Origin: Methylomarinum sp. Ch1-1
Lineage (GTDB): Bacteria; Pseudomonadota; Gammaproteobacteria; Methylococcales; Methylomonadaceae
Direction: 5' to 3'
NCBI RefSeq assembly: GCF_030717995.2
Contig: NZ_CP157743.1
Location: 62,001-126,000 of the forward strand
DNA: 64,000 bases
The notes beneath the pieces were generated by a model, which saw nothing but the letters and a program-made list of their open reading frames with translations, had not been told where the DNA came from and searched no databases. Each line of letters opens with the position of its first letter. Position 1 is the first letter of the stretch. Position numbers and translations under genes: made by a program. Positions 1-8,131 of this stretch are shown here, piece after piece.

Positions 1-612
1 CTCGCCCATCATTTCGTCATCGATATGCAGACGACCGGCGGTATCGACAATCAATACATCCAAAAACTGACGTCTGGCCCCATCGATGGCTCGGTTGGCG
101 ATATCGACCGGCTTTTCCGACGCATCGCTGTCAAAAAACACCAATTCCAGGTCGTCCGCCAGGGTCTGCAATTGCTTGATCGCCGCGGGACGATAAATAT
201 CGGCGCTGACCACGCCGACTTTTTTCTTTTTCTGGTGCTTCAGATAGCGGCCCAGCTTAGCGACGGTTGTCGTTTTACCGGCCCCCTGCAAGCCGGCCAT
301 CAGCACGACTGCGGGCGGGTTGGTCTTCAGGTTCAGCTCTTCATTGGCTTCCCCCATCACCTTGACCAGCTCGGCCTGAACCACCTTGATCAGCGCTTGC
401 CCCGGAGACAAGCTGTTTTGCACCTCTTGTCCTAATGCGCCCTCCTTGACTCGTTCAATAAAATCGGTCACCACCGGTAAAGCAACATCGGCCTCCAACA
501 GCGCCATCCGCACCTCACGCAGGGCTTCCTTGATATTGCTCTCTGTCAGGCGGCCCTGACCCTTTAACTTCTTAAGAGTACCGCTTAAGCGGTCGGTTAA
601 ATTATCAAACAT
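1..612 (-). CDS. ffh: Signal recognition particle GTPase Ffh, N-terminal 204 codons (runs off window)
   Basis: Ffh binds 4.5S RNA and targets nascent membrane proteins to FtsY and the Sec translocon. Reading the minus strand from the ATG at 612 gives MFDNLTDRLSGTLKKLKGQG, the usual Ffh start, followed by the helical N domain. The G domain has the P-loop GLQGAGKTTT near residue 105, then SADIYRPAA and DTAGRLHID. The frame is open to base 1, so the rest of the G domain and the M domain lie outside the window. It is divergent from ypjD, an arrangement common in gammaproteobacteria. Identification is secure. Confidence 0.96.
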   Translation of the reverse strand, partial: MFDNLTDRLSGTLKKLKGQGRLTESNIKEALREVRMALLEADVALPVVTDFIERVKEGALGQEVQNSLSPGQALIKVVQAELVKVMGEANEELNLKTNPPAVVLMAGLQGAGKTTTVAKLGRYLKHQKKKKVGVVSADIYRPAAIKQLQTLADDLELVFFDSDASEKPVDIANRAIDGARRQFLDVLIVDTAGRLHIDDEMMGE

Positions 613-738
613 ATCGCTATCTTTATTTTCAATTTAATCAAGACAGAGCTTTTGCCCTATGACTATTCAGTTGGTTATATTACCATATCTAGTTCTTTTG
701 ATTATTATTTCTGCGCACAGAACTCCCCAGGCCACAAT

Positions 739-1536
739 ATGAATCCTGCAATCATCGGTATCCTGTCTATTTGCTGTTATTCGGTCAGTACTTTGCTATT
801 GTCAAAAGACATCATCGAAGAAAAATCGCAGCCGCGCTCCATTTACCCCGGCTGGCTAGCCGTACTGCTGCACTTTGTCTATACCGCTATCATTTCGTTA
901 CAGCAAAACAGCCTTGATTTCAGCTTTTTCAGCATCGGCTCGACGATTGCATCCATCATCGCCCTATTATTACTACTGGCCAGCCTGAACAAACCGATCG
1001 AAAAACTGGGGGTGGCGATTTTTCCACTTGCGTCCTTGACGTTGGCGCTGACCATGCTGCTTCCCGGCCAAGATAATAATCAGTTGCATTATAGCTGGCA
1101 GATGAACACCCATATCTTCAGCTCGATCATCGCCTTCAGCTTGTTGAACATCGCCGCTCTGCAGGCCATCTTCCTGGCCATACAGGAACAACAACTGAGA
1201 AAACATCCGCCCCGAAAAATCATCTTAACGCTGCCGCCGCTGCAAACCATGGAATCGTTGTTATTTCAAATGATCACCACTGGCGTCATATTTTTGACTG
1301 TTTCACTAATTAGCGGCTTTATCTTCATCGACGACCTGTTCGCCCAGCATCTGGCGCACAAAACAATCCTATCGATACTGGCCTGGGTGATTTTTTCGGC
1401 GTTATTGTTCGGTCGCATCCGCTATGGATGGAGAGGGAAAACAGCCATTCAATGGACTTTGATTGGCTTTGTTTTGCTGCTGCTGGGTTATTTTGGCAGC
1501 AAGTTGGTGTTGGAGTTGATCTTAGAGAAAACTTAA
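739..1536 (+). CDS. ypjD: CcsA/YpjD-family inner membrane protein
   Basis: This 265-residue polytopic membrane protein belongs to the cytochrome c assembly (CcsA/HemX-like) family. Its length matches E. coli YpjD (about 263 residues). About eight hydrophobic segments are visible, and the C-terminal block with AWVIFSALLFGRIRYGWRGK is typical of the family. The open frame extends upstream to 652, but the ATG at 739 (MNPAIIGILS) puts the first membrane helix at the N terminus as in relatives, so it is preferred. The family is related to haem-handling proteins, but the exact role of YpjD is not established. It ends one base before the convergent fliT. Confidence 0.85.
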   Translation: MNPAIIGILSICCYSVSTLLLSKDIIEEKSQPRSIYPGWLAVLLHFVYTAIISLQQNSLDFSFFSIGSTIASIIALLLLLASLNKPIEKLGVAIFPLASLTLALTMLLPGQDNNQLHYSWQMNTHIFSSIIAFSLLNIAALQAIFLAIQEQQLRKHPPRKIILTLPPLQTMESLLFQMITTGVIFLTVSLISGFIFIDDLFAQHLAHKTILSILAWVIFSALLFGRIRYGWRGKTAIQWTLIGFVLLLLGYFGSKLVLELILEKT

Positions 1537-1537
1537 T

Positions 1538-1861
1538 TCATTCGGTTGCGTACGCTTTTACTGCACTTTTGCCTTTGTTCATTTTCTGAATTTGTTGCTG
1601 CAATAGGTTGCGCTCCTCCCGAACAAGCGTCGCCAGCTGCTTGTCACTTTCGATGATGTATTCGATCGATTCCGCGATGCGCACCTCATCTACCACTGTT
1701 TCTTCGGCAAAAAAATCATGAATCAACCGATCCCTAAGATTTTGTAGCTCTGAAATCGATTCCCAGCGCTGTTCCTTGGCTCCTCCCAGCATCAAATCGG
1801 TCAACTCAAGCATACGCCCTAAAGCGAGTTGCTTCCGAGCAAGCAGCTCAACCTCAGCCAT
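1538..1861 (-). CDS. fliT: FliT-like flagellar export chaperone
   Basis: This small helical protein of 107 residues is the last gene of the filament cluster, directly after fliS. FliT proteins chaperone the cap protein FliD and, in enterics, modulate FlhDC. The sequence is almost entirely charged amphipathic helix (for example LQNLRDRLIHDFF, then LLQQQIQKMNKGK), as in FliT, but the family diverges quickly, so the call rests partly on position. The ATG at 1861 (MAEVELLARKQ) overlaps the fliS stop by 8 bases and implies translational coupling. A start at 1879 is possible but would reach further into fliS. Confidence 0.7.
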   Translation of the reverse strand: MAEVELLARKQLALGRMLELTDLMLGGAKEQRWESISELQNLRDRLIHDFFAEETVVDEVRIAESIEYIIESDKQLATLVREERNLLQQQIQKMNKGKSAVKAYATE

Positions 1862-2267
1862 TGGCCGCCTGCCGAACATCCACAGGAATAGCCACCCAAG
1901 CAGACCTGACTTCCTTAATTAAATCAGCCACTTCAGATAATATCGCCAAATCGTTGTTCAAATTTGCTTCAAATAAACGTCTCTGCATATAGTCATAAAG
2001 ATTGTCCAGGTTTTCTGCTATTTCACCTCCCTGTTCCTTATCGAGTGAAGCACGCAAACCATCGACAATGGCGATAACCCGCCCGATTTTCTGCCCTTTT
2101 TCCTCAATGTCATTACGCTCTATCGCCCCCTTGGCGATGGCAATTCGCTCCAATGCGCCGTCAAACAGCATCACGATTAGTTGATGAGGATCAGCCGAAT
2201 CGGCACCGACATGAGTGCCGACCTGCTTATATTGGCTCATCGCTCTATTGGACAATGCATTCATCAT
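1854..2267 (-). CDS. fliS: Flagellin export chaperone FliS
   Basis: FliS binds the C terminus of flagellin in the cytoplasm and keeps it unfolded for export. The 137-residue product has the family features: a Tyr-containing N terminus (MSQYKQVGTHVGADSADPHQ), LIVMLFDGALERI at about residues 30-42, and a four-helix bundle ending in LIKEVRSAW. It starts at tandem ATGs (2267 and 2264) behind an AAAAGGGGA ribosome-binding site and lies 9 bases after fliD. The order flaG-fliD-fliS-fliT is the standard filament block. Confidence 0.93.
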   Translation of the reverse strand: MMNALSNRAMSQYKQVGTHVGADSADPHQLIVMLFDGALERIAIAKGAIERNDIEEKGQKIGRVIAIVDGLRASLDKEQGGEIAENLDNLYDYMQRRLFEANLNNDLAILSEVADLIKEVRSAWVAIPVDVRQAANG

Positions 2268-2276
2268 TTTCCCCTT

Positions 2277-4274
2277 TTATTTATTCTTAGCTAAATTATT
2301 ATATGGCAGTGTAGCCAATTGCTGACTTAAAAAAGACCCGGTACTTTGTATCTGCCCCAGTAACGCATCCATGGCATTGAAACGACTCAACAGCCTTTCC
2401 TCATACTGAGCAATTTTATCTTCCAATTTCAGCCTCTCATCATCAATTGATTCCAAACTTTTTTGCAAGCCTTTGGTTTTAGCGGTTAAGGCTCCGTCAC
2501 TATCGAGCAGGCCGCCCAATACCGCATCCAGTTTCTCCATCAAGCCTCGGGAGAAATCAACTGCCCCCAGATTCCCACTGACACCCCCCTCGACGAACAA
2601 TTTCAATCCATTGGTAGCGGTCAAATACTGCCCCTCCCCATCGGCATCAATGCCACCGATAGTGCCCGCCACATCACTACCGGTAGTGCCGACCGCAGCC
2701 GCTAACCCCAGATCACTTGCATTCGACTGGGTAATCTCAACCGTGGATTTAGAACCGAAAGATTGGGAGGCAATTAACATCCGATTATTGGCGCTGTCAT
2801 AACTCACCGAGACCTTAGCATCCTTACTTCTTATATTCTCATTGCCATTGATTTGGGCTTGAATCTCCTTGGCTAGTTCATCTCCACTGGCATAGGATCC
2901 AGCGGTTAGGGTAATGTCGCTCGATAAAACGCCATCGACCTTAATCTTGAAGGTATCATTGACGCCCGCATTGACGATTAATGAACTCACACTATTATTA
3001 ACGCCGGACAATAACGCTTGCGTCGCCGCTTGCGTCACATTGACCGAGTACTTTCCGGTGGGCGTGTCATCGGAGTTGGAAAAAAAGGAAACACTGTCAT
3101 TGCTAGGCCTGCCAATCTGCGTAAACACCGCAGCAACGCCGTCCGGATCGGACGCCAATGCGTCGGTTAATTTGCCGCTATCAAGCTTCAAGGAGCCATC
3201 GGCCTGCGTTGTCACCCCCAGATCAACCAATGTCCTGATTGAGGTTCCTTCCAATCCGCTAACCAAACTGCCCATCACAGAACGAATTTGACTCATCCCT
3301 CCTCTGAGTGTCGCATCCCCCAACAATGCACTACCCGACTGGCTAGCAGGATCATAAGCGCTTAAATCATTGACCGATGCCACCAACTCATTGTAACTTT
3401 CAACAAAACCTTGCAATGCCTCGACAACGCCCCCCGTCGACCGGGTGATATCGAGATTGATCGCCTGTCCAGGCTTAGCCTGGGCCAGGTCCAGCGTCAC
3501 TCCTTTGAGAGTATCGTTAAAGGTATTGGTCTCGTTGGTAACATCTAACCCGTTGACACTCAAGATAGCATCCTGAGCAACCTGGGTCTGCTCCATATTT
3601 GTCGCCGTGGCGTTAAATTCAAACTGGGCTAGACTGGGGTCGTCAACTGAAATTTGCATGCTGTTCGCTGCACCGGTTTGCTCGGAAGCGAGCACCAAAC
3701 GATAGGCGCTGCCATCATAGATGATGCTGGCGTTTACACCCGCTTTCGCCTCGTTAATGGCATCACGCATACCGGTTAAAGTATTGTTGGTTGCGTCGAG
3801 ACTCAGCGTCAAAGTTCCCTGCTCGGCGTTTTGACTGAAGCCGTTATATGTATCGGATACAGAGTCATAATCGGTGGTGCCGAATTTGATCGTTAGCGTT
3901 CCCGTCCCAACCGTCGCCTGGGCATCGGCAAATCCGGCCGAAACCAGGCTTTGCGCCTGCGCCAATTGTTTCGATTCAAGATTGAAGCGCCCGATATCGG
4001 CATTGCTGCTGACCGAGGCACTAACGACATCGCTGTCACTGGACTTTGCCTGCAAGGCGTCGAATTTTCCGGCGTCTCGCAATCCCGCCAACGACGCTCT
4101 AAAAGAAGACAAGCTACTTTTGAAGACGCCGTATGAAGACAACTTGGCCTGGATATCCGATTCTTGCTTGGTCAAAAGAAATTCCTGTGGCTGCCGTTCG
4201 GCAGCCACTAGACCATCGACGATACTGCGAATATCGATGCCAGAACCTAAGCCTAAAGACGATACCCCTGCCAT
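2277..4274 (-). CDS. fliD: Flagellar hook-associated protein 2 (filament cap) FliD
   Basis: FliD forms the cap at the filament tip and directs flagellin assembly. The 665-residue product opens with LGLGSGIDIRSIVDGLVAAE, the conserved FliD N-terminal domain. It has two hypervariable central regions and closes with a coiled coil (LKLEDKIAQYEERLLSRFNAMD) and the LSQQLATLPYN tail. It is longer than the E. coli protein (about 468) but within the range for polar-flagellate gammaproteobacteria. A strong GGGGGAG ribosome-binding site precedes the ATG at 4274. It follows flaG by 18 bases. Confidence 0.95.
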   Translation of the reverse strand: MAGVSSLGLGSGIDIRSIVDGLVAAERQPQEFLLTKQESDIQAKLSSYGVFKSSLSSFRASLAGLRDAGKFDALQAKSSDSDVVSASVSSNADIGRFNLESKQLAQAQSLVSAGFADAQATVGTGTLTIKFGTTDYDSVSDTYNGFSQNAEQGTLTLSLDATNNTLTGMRDAINEAKAGVNASIIYDGSAYRLVLASEQTGAANSMQISVDDPSLAQFEFNATATNMEQTQVAQDAILSVNGLDVTNETNTFNDTLKGVTLDLAQAKPGQAINLDITRSTGGVVEALQGFVESYNELVASVNDLSAYDPASQSGSALLGDATLRGGMSQIRSVMGSLVSGLEGTSIRTLVDLGVTTQADGSLKLDSGKLTDALASDPDGVAAVFTQIGRPSNDSVSFFSNSDDTPTGKYSVNVTQAATQALLSGVNNSVSSLIVNAGVNDTFKIKVDGVLSSDITLTAGSYASGDELAKEIQAQINGNENIRSKDAKVSVSYDSANNRMLIASQSFGSKSTVEITQSNASDLGLAAAVGTTGSDVAGTIGGIDADGEGQYLTATNGLKLFVEGGVSGNLGAVDFSRGLMEKLDAVLGGLLDSDGALTAKTKGLQKSLESIDDERLKLEDKIAQYEERLLSRFNAMDALLGQIQSTGSFLSQQLATLPYNNLAKNK

Positions 4275-4292
4275 TACTCCCCCTTGTCTTAA

Positions 4293-4703
4293 TTACGCCT
4301 TATCTTTCAACAACAAACCGTCAAACCTATTTGTCTCATTGGACAATTCATGCAATTGTTCGGCCAATTTAATGACAAACTCCGGCGGAATTTGTCTGAT
4401 TATTTGGTCGGTTTCAGCATCCTTCACTTCAATCACGACATCCTGGGTCGTTTCGTTGACCGAAAAAGCCAAGCTGCGCCGCTCGGTTTGAAAAAATTGA
4501 TTCACGTCGGATACCGCTTGCTCGACTTCCTTTTTCTGTAATGGCGATGAATTCATTGGTTTTAAGGCAATTTCGTTGCGAGTCACAGTTTGACTTTCGC
4601 CTTTCACAGATTCTACTCCTGCCTCCCTATCTCCGACCGTTTTAACGACAGGGGCACCCCGGACACTTTCCCCCGCATAAGGGTCTGAACTTTTAATATC
4701 CAT
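4293..4703 (-). CDS. flaG: FlaG-family flagellar protein
   Basis: This 136-residue protein has a low-complexity N-terminal half and a conserved C-terminal FlaG domain (about residues 65-136): RRSLAFSVNETTQDVVIEVK, then QIIRQIPPEFVIKLAEQL. FlaG proteins sit between flagellin and fliD in polar flagellar loci and affect filament length. The ATG at 4703 has a GAGGG ribosome-binding site. It lies downstream of the flagellins, separated from them by a strong hairpin, so its transcription may be partly independent. Confidence 0.9.
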   Translation of the reverse strand: MDIKSSDPYAGESVRGAPVVKTVGDREAGVESVKGESQTVTRNEIALKPMNSSPLQKKEVEQAVSDVNQFFQTERRSLAFSVNETTQDVVIEVKDAETDQIIRQIPPEFVIKLAEQLHELSNETNRFDGLLLKDKA

Positions 4704-4736
4704 TTTTATGCCCTCGCAAAAATATCAACAATAGCA

Positions 4737-4764
4737 GAATGACGGCAAACTATTGCCGTCATTC
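4737..4764 (-). terminator. 12-bp perfect hairpin after the second flagellin gene
   Basis: GAATGACGGCAA and TTGCCGTCATTC pair perfectly around a 4-base loop, starting 12 bases beyond the stop of the flagellin at 4776. It is placed to end or stabilise the abundant flagellin mRNA before flaG. The run of T after it on the minus strand is poor, so it may act as a 3' stabiliser or attenuator rather than a strong intrinsic terminator. Confidence 0.6.
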
Positions 4765-4775
4765 CTTTTCCACTG

Positions 4776-6218
4776 TTATCCCAGTAATGACAACACACTT
4801 TGAGAAGACGCATTCGCCTGGGCCAGCATCGAGACACCGGCTTGCTGTAAGATCTGACTTTTTGCCAACTTGGATGACTCTTGTGCGAAATCCGCATCCT
4901 GTATCCGCGATCTCGCCGCCGAGACATTCTGAGACACATTCTCCAGATTGGATATGGTGGCGGAAAACCGGTTTTGAATAGCCCCCAGGTCCGCACGGGA
5001 GTTGTCGATAAAATCCAAGGCTCCGTCGATGATGCTCAAGGCGTCGTTCGAGCCTCGCTGGGTACTGATATCGACCGTTTCCACTGATTGCAAACTCGAC
5101 GTACCGGCTGCAACGGTGCTAGAAGTATCGGCGAGAGTAAAGTTCTTGGAGGAATTATAGGTAATGCTACCCCCTACGGTGATATCCCCCCCCGAAGACG
5201 CCTGTGTCGCTCCCACTGTCGCATCGAACGCGCCGGTTTCGTCAATTCCATTGACATTAAATGTTCCGGTAATATTATTGAGCCTGATATCTTTCCCGGT
5301 GTTTTGAGTCAGCATGATCTGAGTTTTGTCGTCACTGACCTTCGCAGTAATGCCTGTTTCACCGGATACCGCATTAATCGCGTCGCTTAAGGCGCTGACA
5401 TCGCCGTCGGTCGGTATATCGGCAGTAATACTGACCGCTGTACTGTTCGAACCGGTCAAATCCAGACTGATCGAACCGCTGGAAAAACTATCCAGCTCGA
5501 CAAAATTGACCGCTTGCGCCGACACCCCGGTACTGTCGGCAGCCGCGTTGACCGAAGACGCTATTTTTTCCGCGGAATCGCCAGCATTAACGGTAATGTC
5601 CGCAGAACCGAACGCACCGGTCACCGTCATGGTTCCGGAAGCCACCCCGTTTACCCCTCCAGATCCCTGGGCGGTTTGGATCGCATCAGAACTCGTCAGC
5701 TCCTGAGTTCCGATACTGCCGATGCGCGCAGTGCCTACACTGACGTTGATTGTCTGCCCGGCATAGGCGCCGACATGGAAAGCCTGGGAATTGAATGAGC
5801 CATCCAGCAGATTTTTACCGTTGAAACTGGTGGTCGTCGCGATACGCTCCAACTCCGCCTTCAATTGGTTAACCTCTTTCTGCAGGCTGGAACGATCCGA
5901 GGCGCTATTGGTGTCGTTGGCCGATTGCACGGCAAGTTCACGCATTCTTTGCAGGATATTGGTTGATTCCTGCATCGCGCCTTCCGCGGTCTGGGCCAGG
6001 GAAATGCCGTCGTTGGCGTTTCTGACCCCTTGGTTCAGGCCTCTGATTTGCGCGGTCATTCGATCACTGATCGCCAACCCCGCGGCATCGTCTTTCGCGC
6101 TATTAATGCGCAAGCCCGAAGAAAGCCGTTCCATGGCGCTCGCCATGCCGGTTTGGGAACGGTTCAATTGTCTTTGAGCGTTGATTGATGCGATGTTTGT
6201 ATTGATAACTTGAGCCAT
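4776..6218 (-). CDS. fliC: Flagellin B (second tandem copy)
   Basis: This 480-residue flagellin forms the filament. The D0/D1 N terminus starts [20 protein letters not shown] and includes [20 protein letters not shown]. The C terminus ends [26 protein letters not shown]. The central region (about 170-390) is rich in Ser, Thr, Gly and Asp, with no long helix, and is the likely surface-exposed and glycosylated part. The open frame extends 16 codons upstream, but the ATG at 6218 with an AGAGGG site gives the universal flagellin start. It is nearly identical to the upstream flagellin except at the two ends, which points to recent duplication or gene conversion. Confidence 0.96.
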   Translation of the reverse strand: MAQVINTNIASINAQRQLNRSQTGMASAMERLSSGLRINSAKDDAAGLAISDRMTAQIRGLNQGVRNANDGISLAQTAEGAMQESTNILQRMRELAVQSANDTNSASDRSSLQKEVNQLKAELERIATTTSFNGKNLLDGSFNSQAFHVGAYAGQTINVSVGTARIGSIGTQELTSSDAIQTAQGSGGVNGVASGTMTVTGAFGSADITVNAGDSAEKIASSVNAAADSTGVSAQAVNFVELDSFSSGSISLDLTGSNSTAVSITADIPTDGDVSALSDAINAVSGETGITAKVSDDKTQIMLTQNTGKDIRLNNITGTFNVNGIDETGAFDATVGATQASSGGDITVGGSITYNSSKNFTLADTSSTVAAGTSSLQSVETVDISTQRGSNDALSIIDGALDFIDNSRADLGAIQNRFSATISNLENVSQNVSAARSRIQDADFAQESSKLAKSQILQQAGVSMLAQANASSQSVLSLLG

Positions 6219-6296
6219 GATGCTACCCTCTGGATCTTGATTTAAACCCGCCTTTAAACTGGTCAAAGGCCGTATTAGATTGTGTGTTCACAATGG

Positions 6297-6323
6297 TTAT
6301 CGTCAGGGCCGGAAAAAACTTAA
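6297..6323 (-). promoter_or_regulatory. Sigma28 (FliA) promoter for flagellin B
   Basis: On the minus strand TTAAGTTT, 11 bases, then GACGATAA match the FliA consensus TAAAGTTT-N11-GCCGATAA with one mismatch in each box and exact spacing. The start of transcription would fall near 6290, giving a leader of about 70 bases. This lies in the 317-bp gap between the two flagellins (6219-6535). Apart from this promoter and the leader I see nothing coding in that gap. Confidence 0.8.
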
Positions 6324-6535
6324 CCCTTTTTCACCATTCAACATCTGCACTAGTTCACAAACATCGCTCATTAGCTTAACAACATGACTTTTGAAAAATT
6401 TATCCGCTGGCAGCCTTCCTAACGCTGCACCAGCATGGAGTCAATTGAATCTCAATAACTTGTCACTAGCGAAGGAGTTGCCAGTATCTACAATGCAACT
6501 CATCGCTAAATCAAACAAACCGCTCAAACGCCTCA

Positions 6536-7981
6536 CTACCCTTGCAGCAAACTCAAAACGTTCTGATTTGTCGCATTGGCTTGCGCCAACATGGAAATGC
6601 CCGCCTGCTGCAGTATCTGAGCTTTCGCCAAGGATGCCGACTCTTTGGCAAAATCGGCATCCTGTATCCGTGATCTTGCCGCCGATACGTTCTGGGAAAC
6701 GTTCTCCAGATTGGCAATCGTCGCCTCGAAGCGATTTTGAATGGCCCCCAAGCCGGCCCGGGAATTGTCGATAAAATCCAAGGCCCCGTCGATGATGCTC
6801 AAAGCGTCGTTCGAGCCTCGCTGTGTGCTGATATCGACCGTTTCCACTGATTGCAAACTCGACGTACCGGCTGCAACGACGCTAGCATTACCGCCGAGAG
6901 TAAAGTTCTTCGAGGAATTATAGGTAATGCTACCGCCTACGGTAATATCCCCCACCGAAGACGCCTGTGCCGCACCCACTGTCGCATCGAACGCGCCGGT
7001 TTCATCAATTCCATTGACATCAAATGTTCCGGTAATGTTATTGAGCCTGATGTCTTTCCCTGTGTTTTGGGTCAGCATAATTTGCTTTTTGTCATCACTG
7101 ACCTTCGCAGTAATGCCGGTTTCACCGGATACCGCATTAATCGCGTCGCTCAAGGCGCTGACATCCTTGTCGGCCGGTATATCGGCAGTAATACTGACCG
7201 CTGTACTGTTCGACCCGGTCAAATCCAGACTGATAGAGCCACTGGTAAAACTATCCAGCTCGACAAAATTGACCGCTTGCGCCGACACCCCGGTACTGTC
7301 GGCTGCCGCGTTGACCGATGAAGCGATTTTTTCCGCGGAATCACCGGCATTGACGGTAATCTCCGCAGAACCGAATGCACCGGTCACCGTCATGGCTCCC
7401 CCCGTCACCCCATTCACCCCTCCGGATCCTTGTGCGGTTTGGATAGCATCAGAACTCGTCAGCTCCTGAGTTCCGATACTGCCGATGCGCGCAGTGCCCA
7501 CACTGACGCTGATAGTTTCTCCGGCATAGGCGCCGATATGAAAGGCTTGAGCATTGAACGAACCATCCAGCAGATTTTTACCGTTAAAAGTAGTCGTCGT
7601 CGCGATGCGCTCCAGCTCCGCCTTCAATTGGTTGACTTCTTTCTGCAAACTGGAACGATCCGAGGCGCTGTTGGTATCGTTGGCCGATTGCACCGCCAAC
7701 TCCCGCATTCTTTGCAGAATATTGGTCGACTCCTGCATCGCGCCTTCCGCCGTCTGTGCCAGAGAAATGCCGTCGTTGGCATTTCTAACCGCTTGATTCA
7801 ACCCCCTGACCTGAGCTGTCATACGGTCGGCAATCGCGAGTCCCGCGGCATCATCTTTGGCGCTGTTGATGCGCAACCCCGAAGAAAGCCGCTCCATGGC
7901 AGTTTGCTGAGATCCCTGAGACCTGTTCAACTGACGCTGAGCATTGATCGATGCGATATTGGTATTAATTATTTGTGGCAT
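6536..7981 (-). CDS. fliC: Flagellin A (first tandem copy)
   Basis: This 481-residue flagellin starts [20 protein letters not shown], has the [20 protein letters not shown] block and ends [14 protein letters not shown]. It has the same three-part layout as flagellin B and differs from it at scattered positions, mostly near the termini. The ATG at 7981 follows a GAGGAAAA ribosome-binding site. A sigma54 promoter sits about 45 bases upstream, so this copy is probably expressed as a class III (sigma54) gene while flagellin B is sigma28-dependent. Filaments with two flagellins under different sigma factors are known in several polar-flagellate proteobacteria. Confidence 0.96.
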   Translation of the reverse strand: MPQIINTNIASINAQRQLNRSQGSQQTAMERLSSGLRINSAKDDAAGLAIADRMTAQVRGLNQAVRNANDGISLAQTAEGAMQESTNILQRMRELAVQSANDTNSASDRSSLQKEVNQLKAELERIATTTTFNGKNLLDGSFNAQAFHIGAYAGETISVSVGTARIGSIGTQELTSSDAIQTAQGSGGVNGVTGGAMTVTGAFGSAEITVNAGDSAEKIASSVNAAADSTGVSAQAVNFVELDSFTSGSISLDLTGSNSTAVSITADIPADKDVSALSDAINAVSGETGITAKVSDDKKQIMLTQNTGKDIRLNNITGTFDVNGIDETGAFDATVGAAQASSVGDITVGGSITYNSSKNFTLGGNASVVAAGTSSLQSVETVDISTQRGSNDALSIIDGALDFIDNSRAGLGAIQNRFEATIANLENVSQNVSAARSRIQDADFAKESASLAKAQILQQAGISMLAQANATNQNVLSLLQG

Positions 7982-8026
7982 GATTTTTCCTCTTGGCTTG
8001 AATAGTTATCTCTTCCCGTCAAACTA

Positions 8027-8042
8027 AGCAAACCCCATGCCA
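8027..8042 (-). promoter_or_regulatory. Sigma54 (RpoN) promoter for flagellin A
   Basis: The minus strand reads TGGCATGGGGTTTGCT, against the consensus TGGCACGNNNNTTGCW. The invariant GG (-24) and GC (-12) are 10 bases apart as required. Transcription would begin near 8016, 35 bases before the ATG. No matching sigma28 site was found upstream of this flagellin. Confidence 0.8.
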
Positions 8043-8131
8043 CAAAAAGAAACGCCATTAGCCATTGAATTATAAGAGCTTTTTAACCCCTTCTAACGAT
8101 CGTCAATTATTCGACACTTATTTCACCGTAA

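Noticed and set aside
652-738. Longer N terminus of YpjD
   Set aside because: The extra residues are polar and unlike the family; the ATG at 739 starts with the first membrane helix.
8006-8030. Possible sigma28 promoter upstream of flagellin A (TTATCTCT near AAACTAAG)
   Set aside because: The two boxes would be only 7 bases apart instead of 11; the sigma54 site at 8027-8042 is much better.
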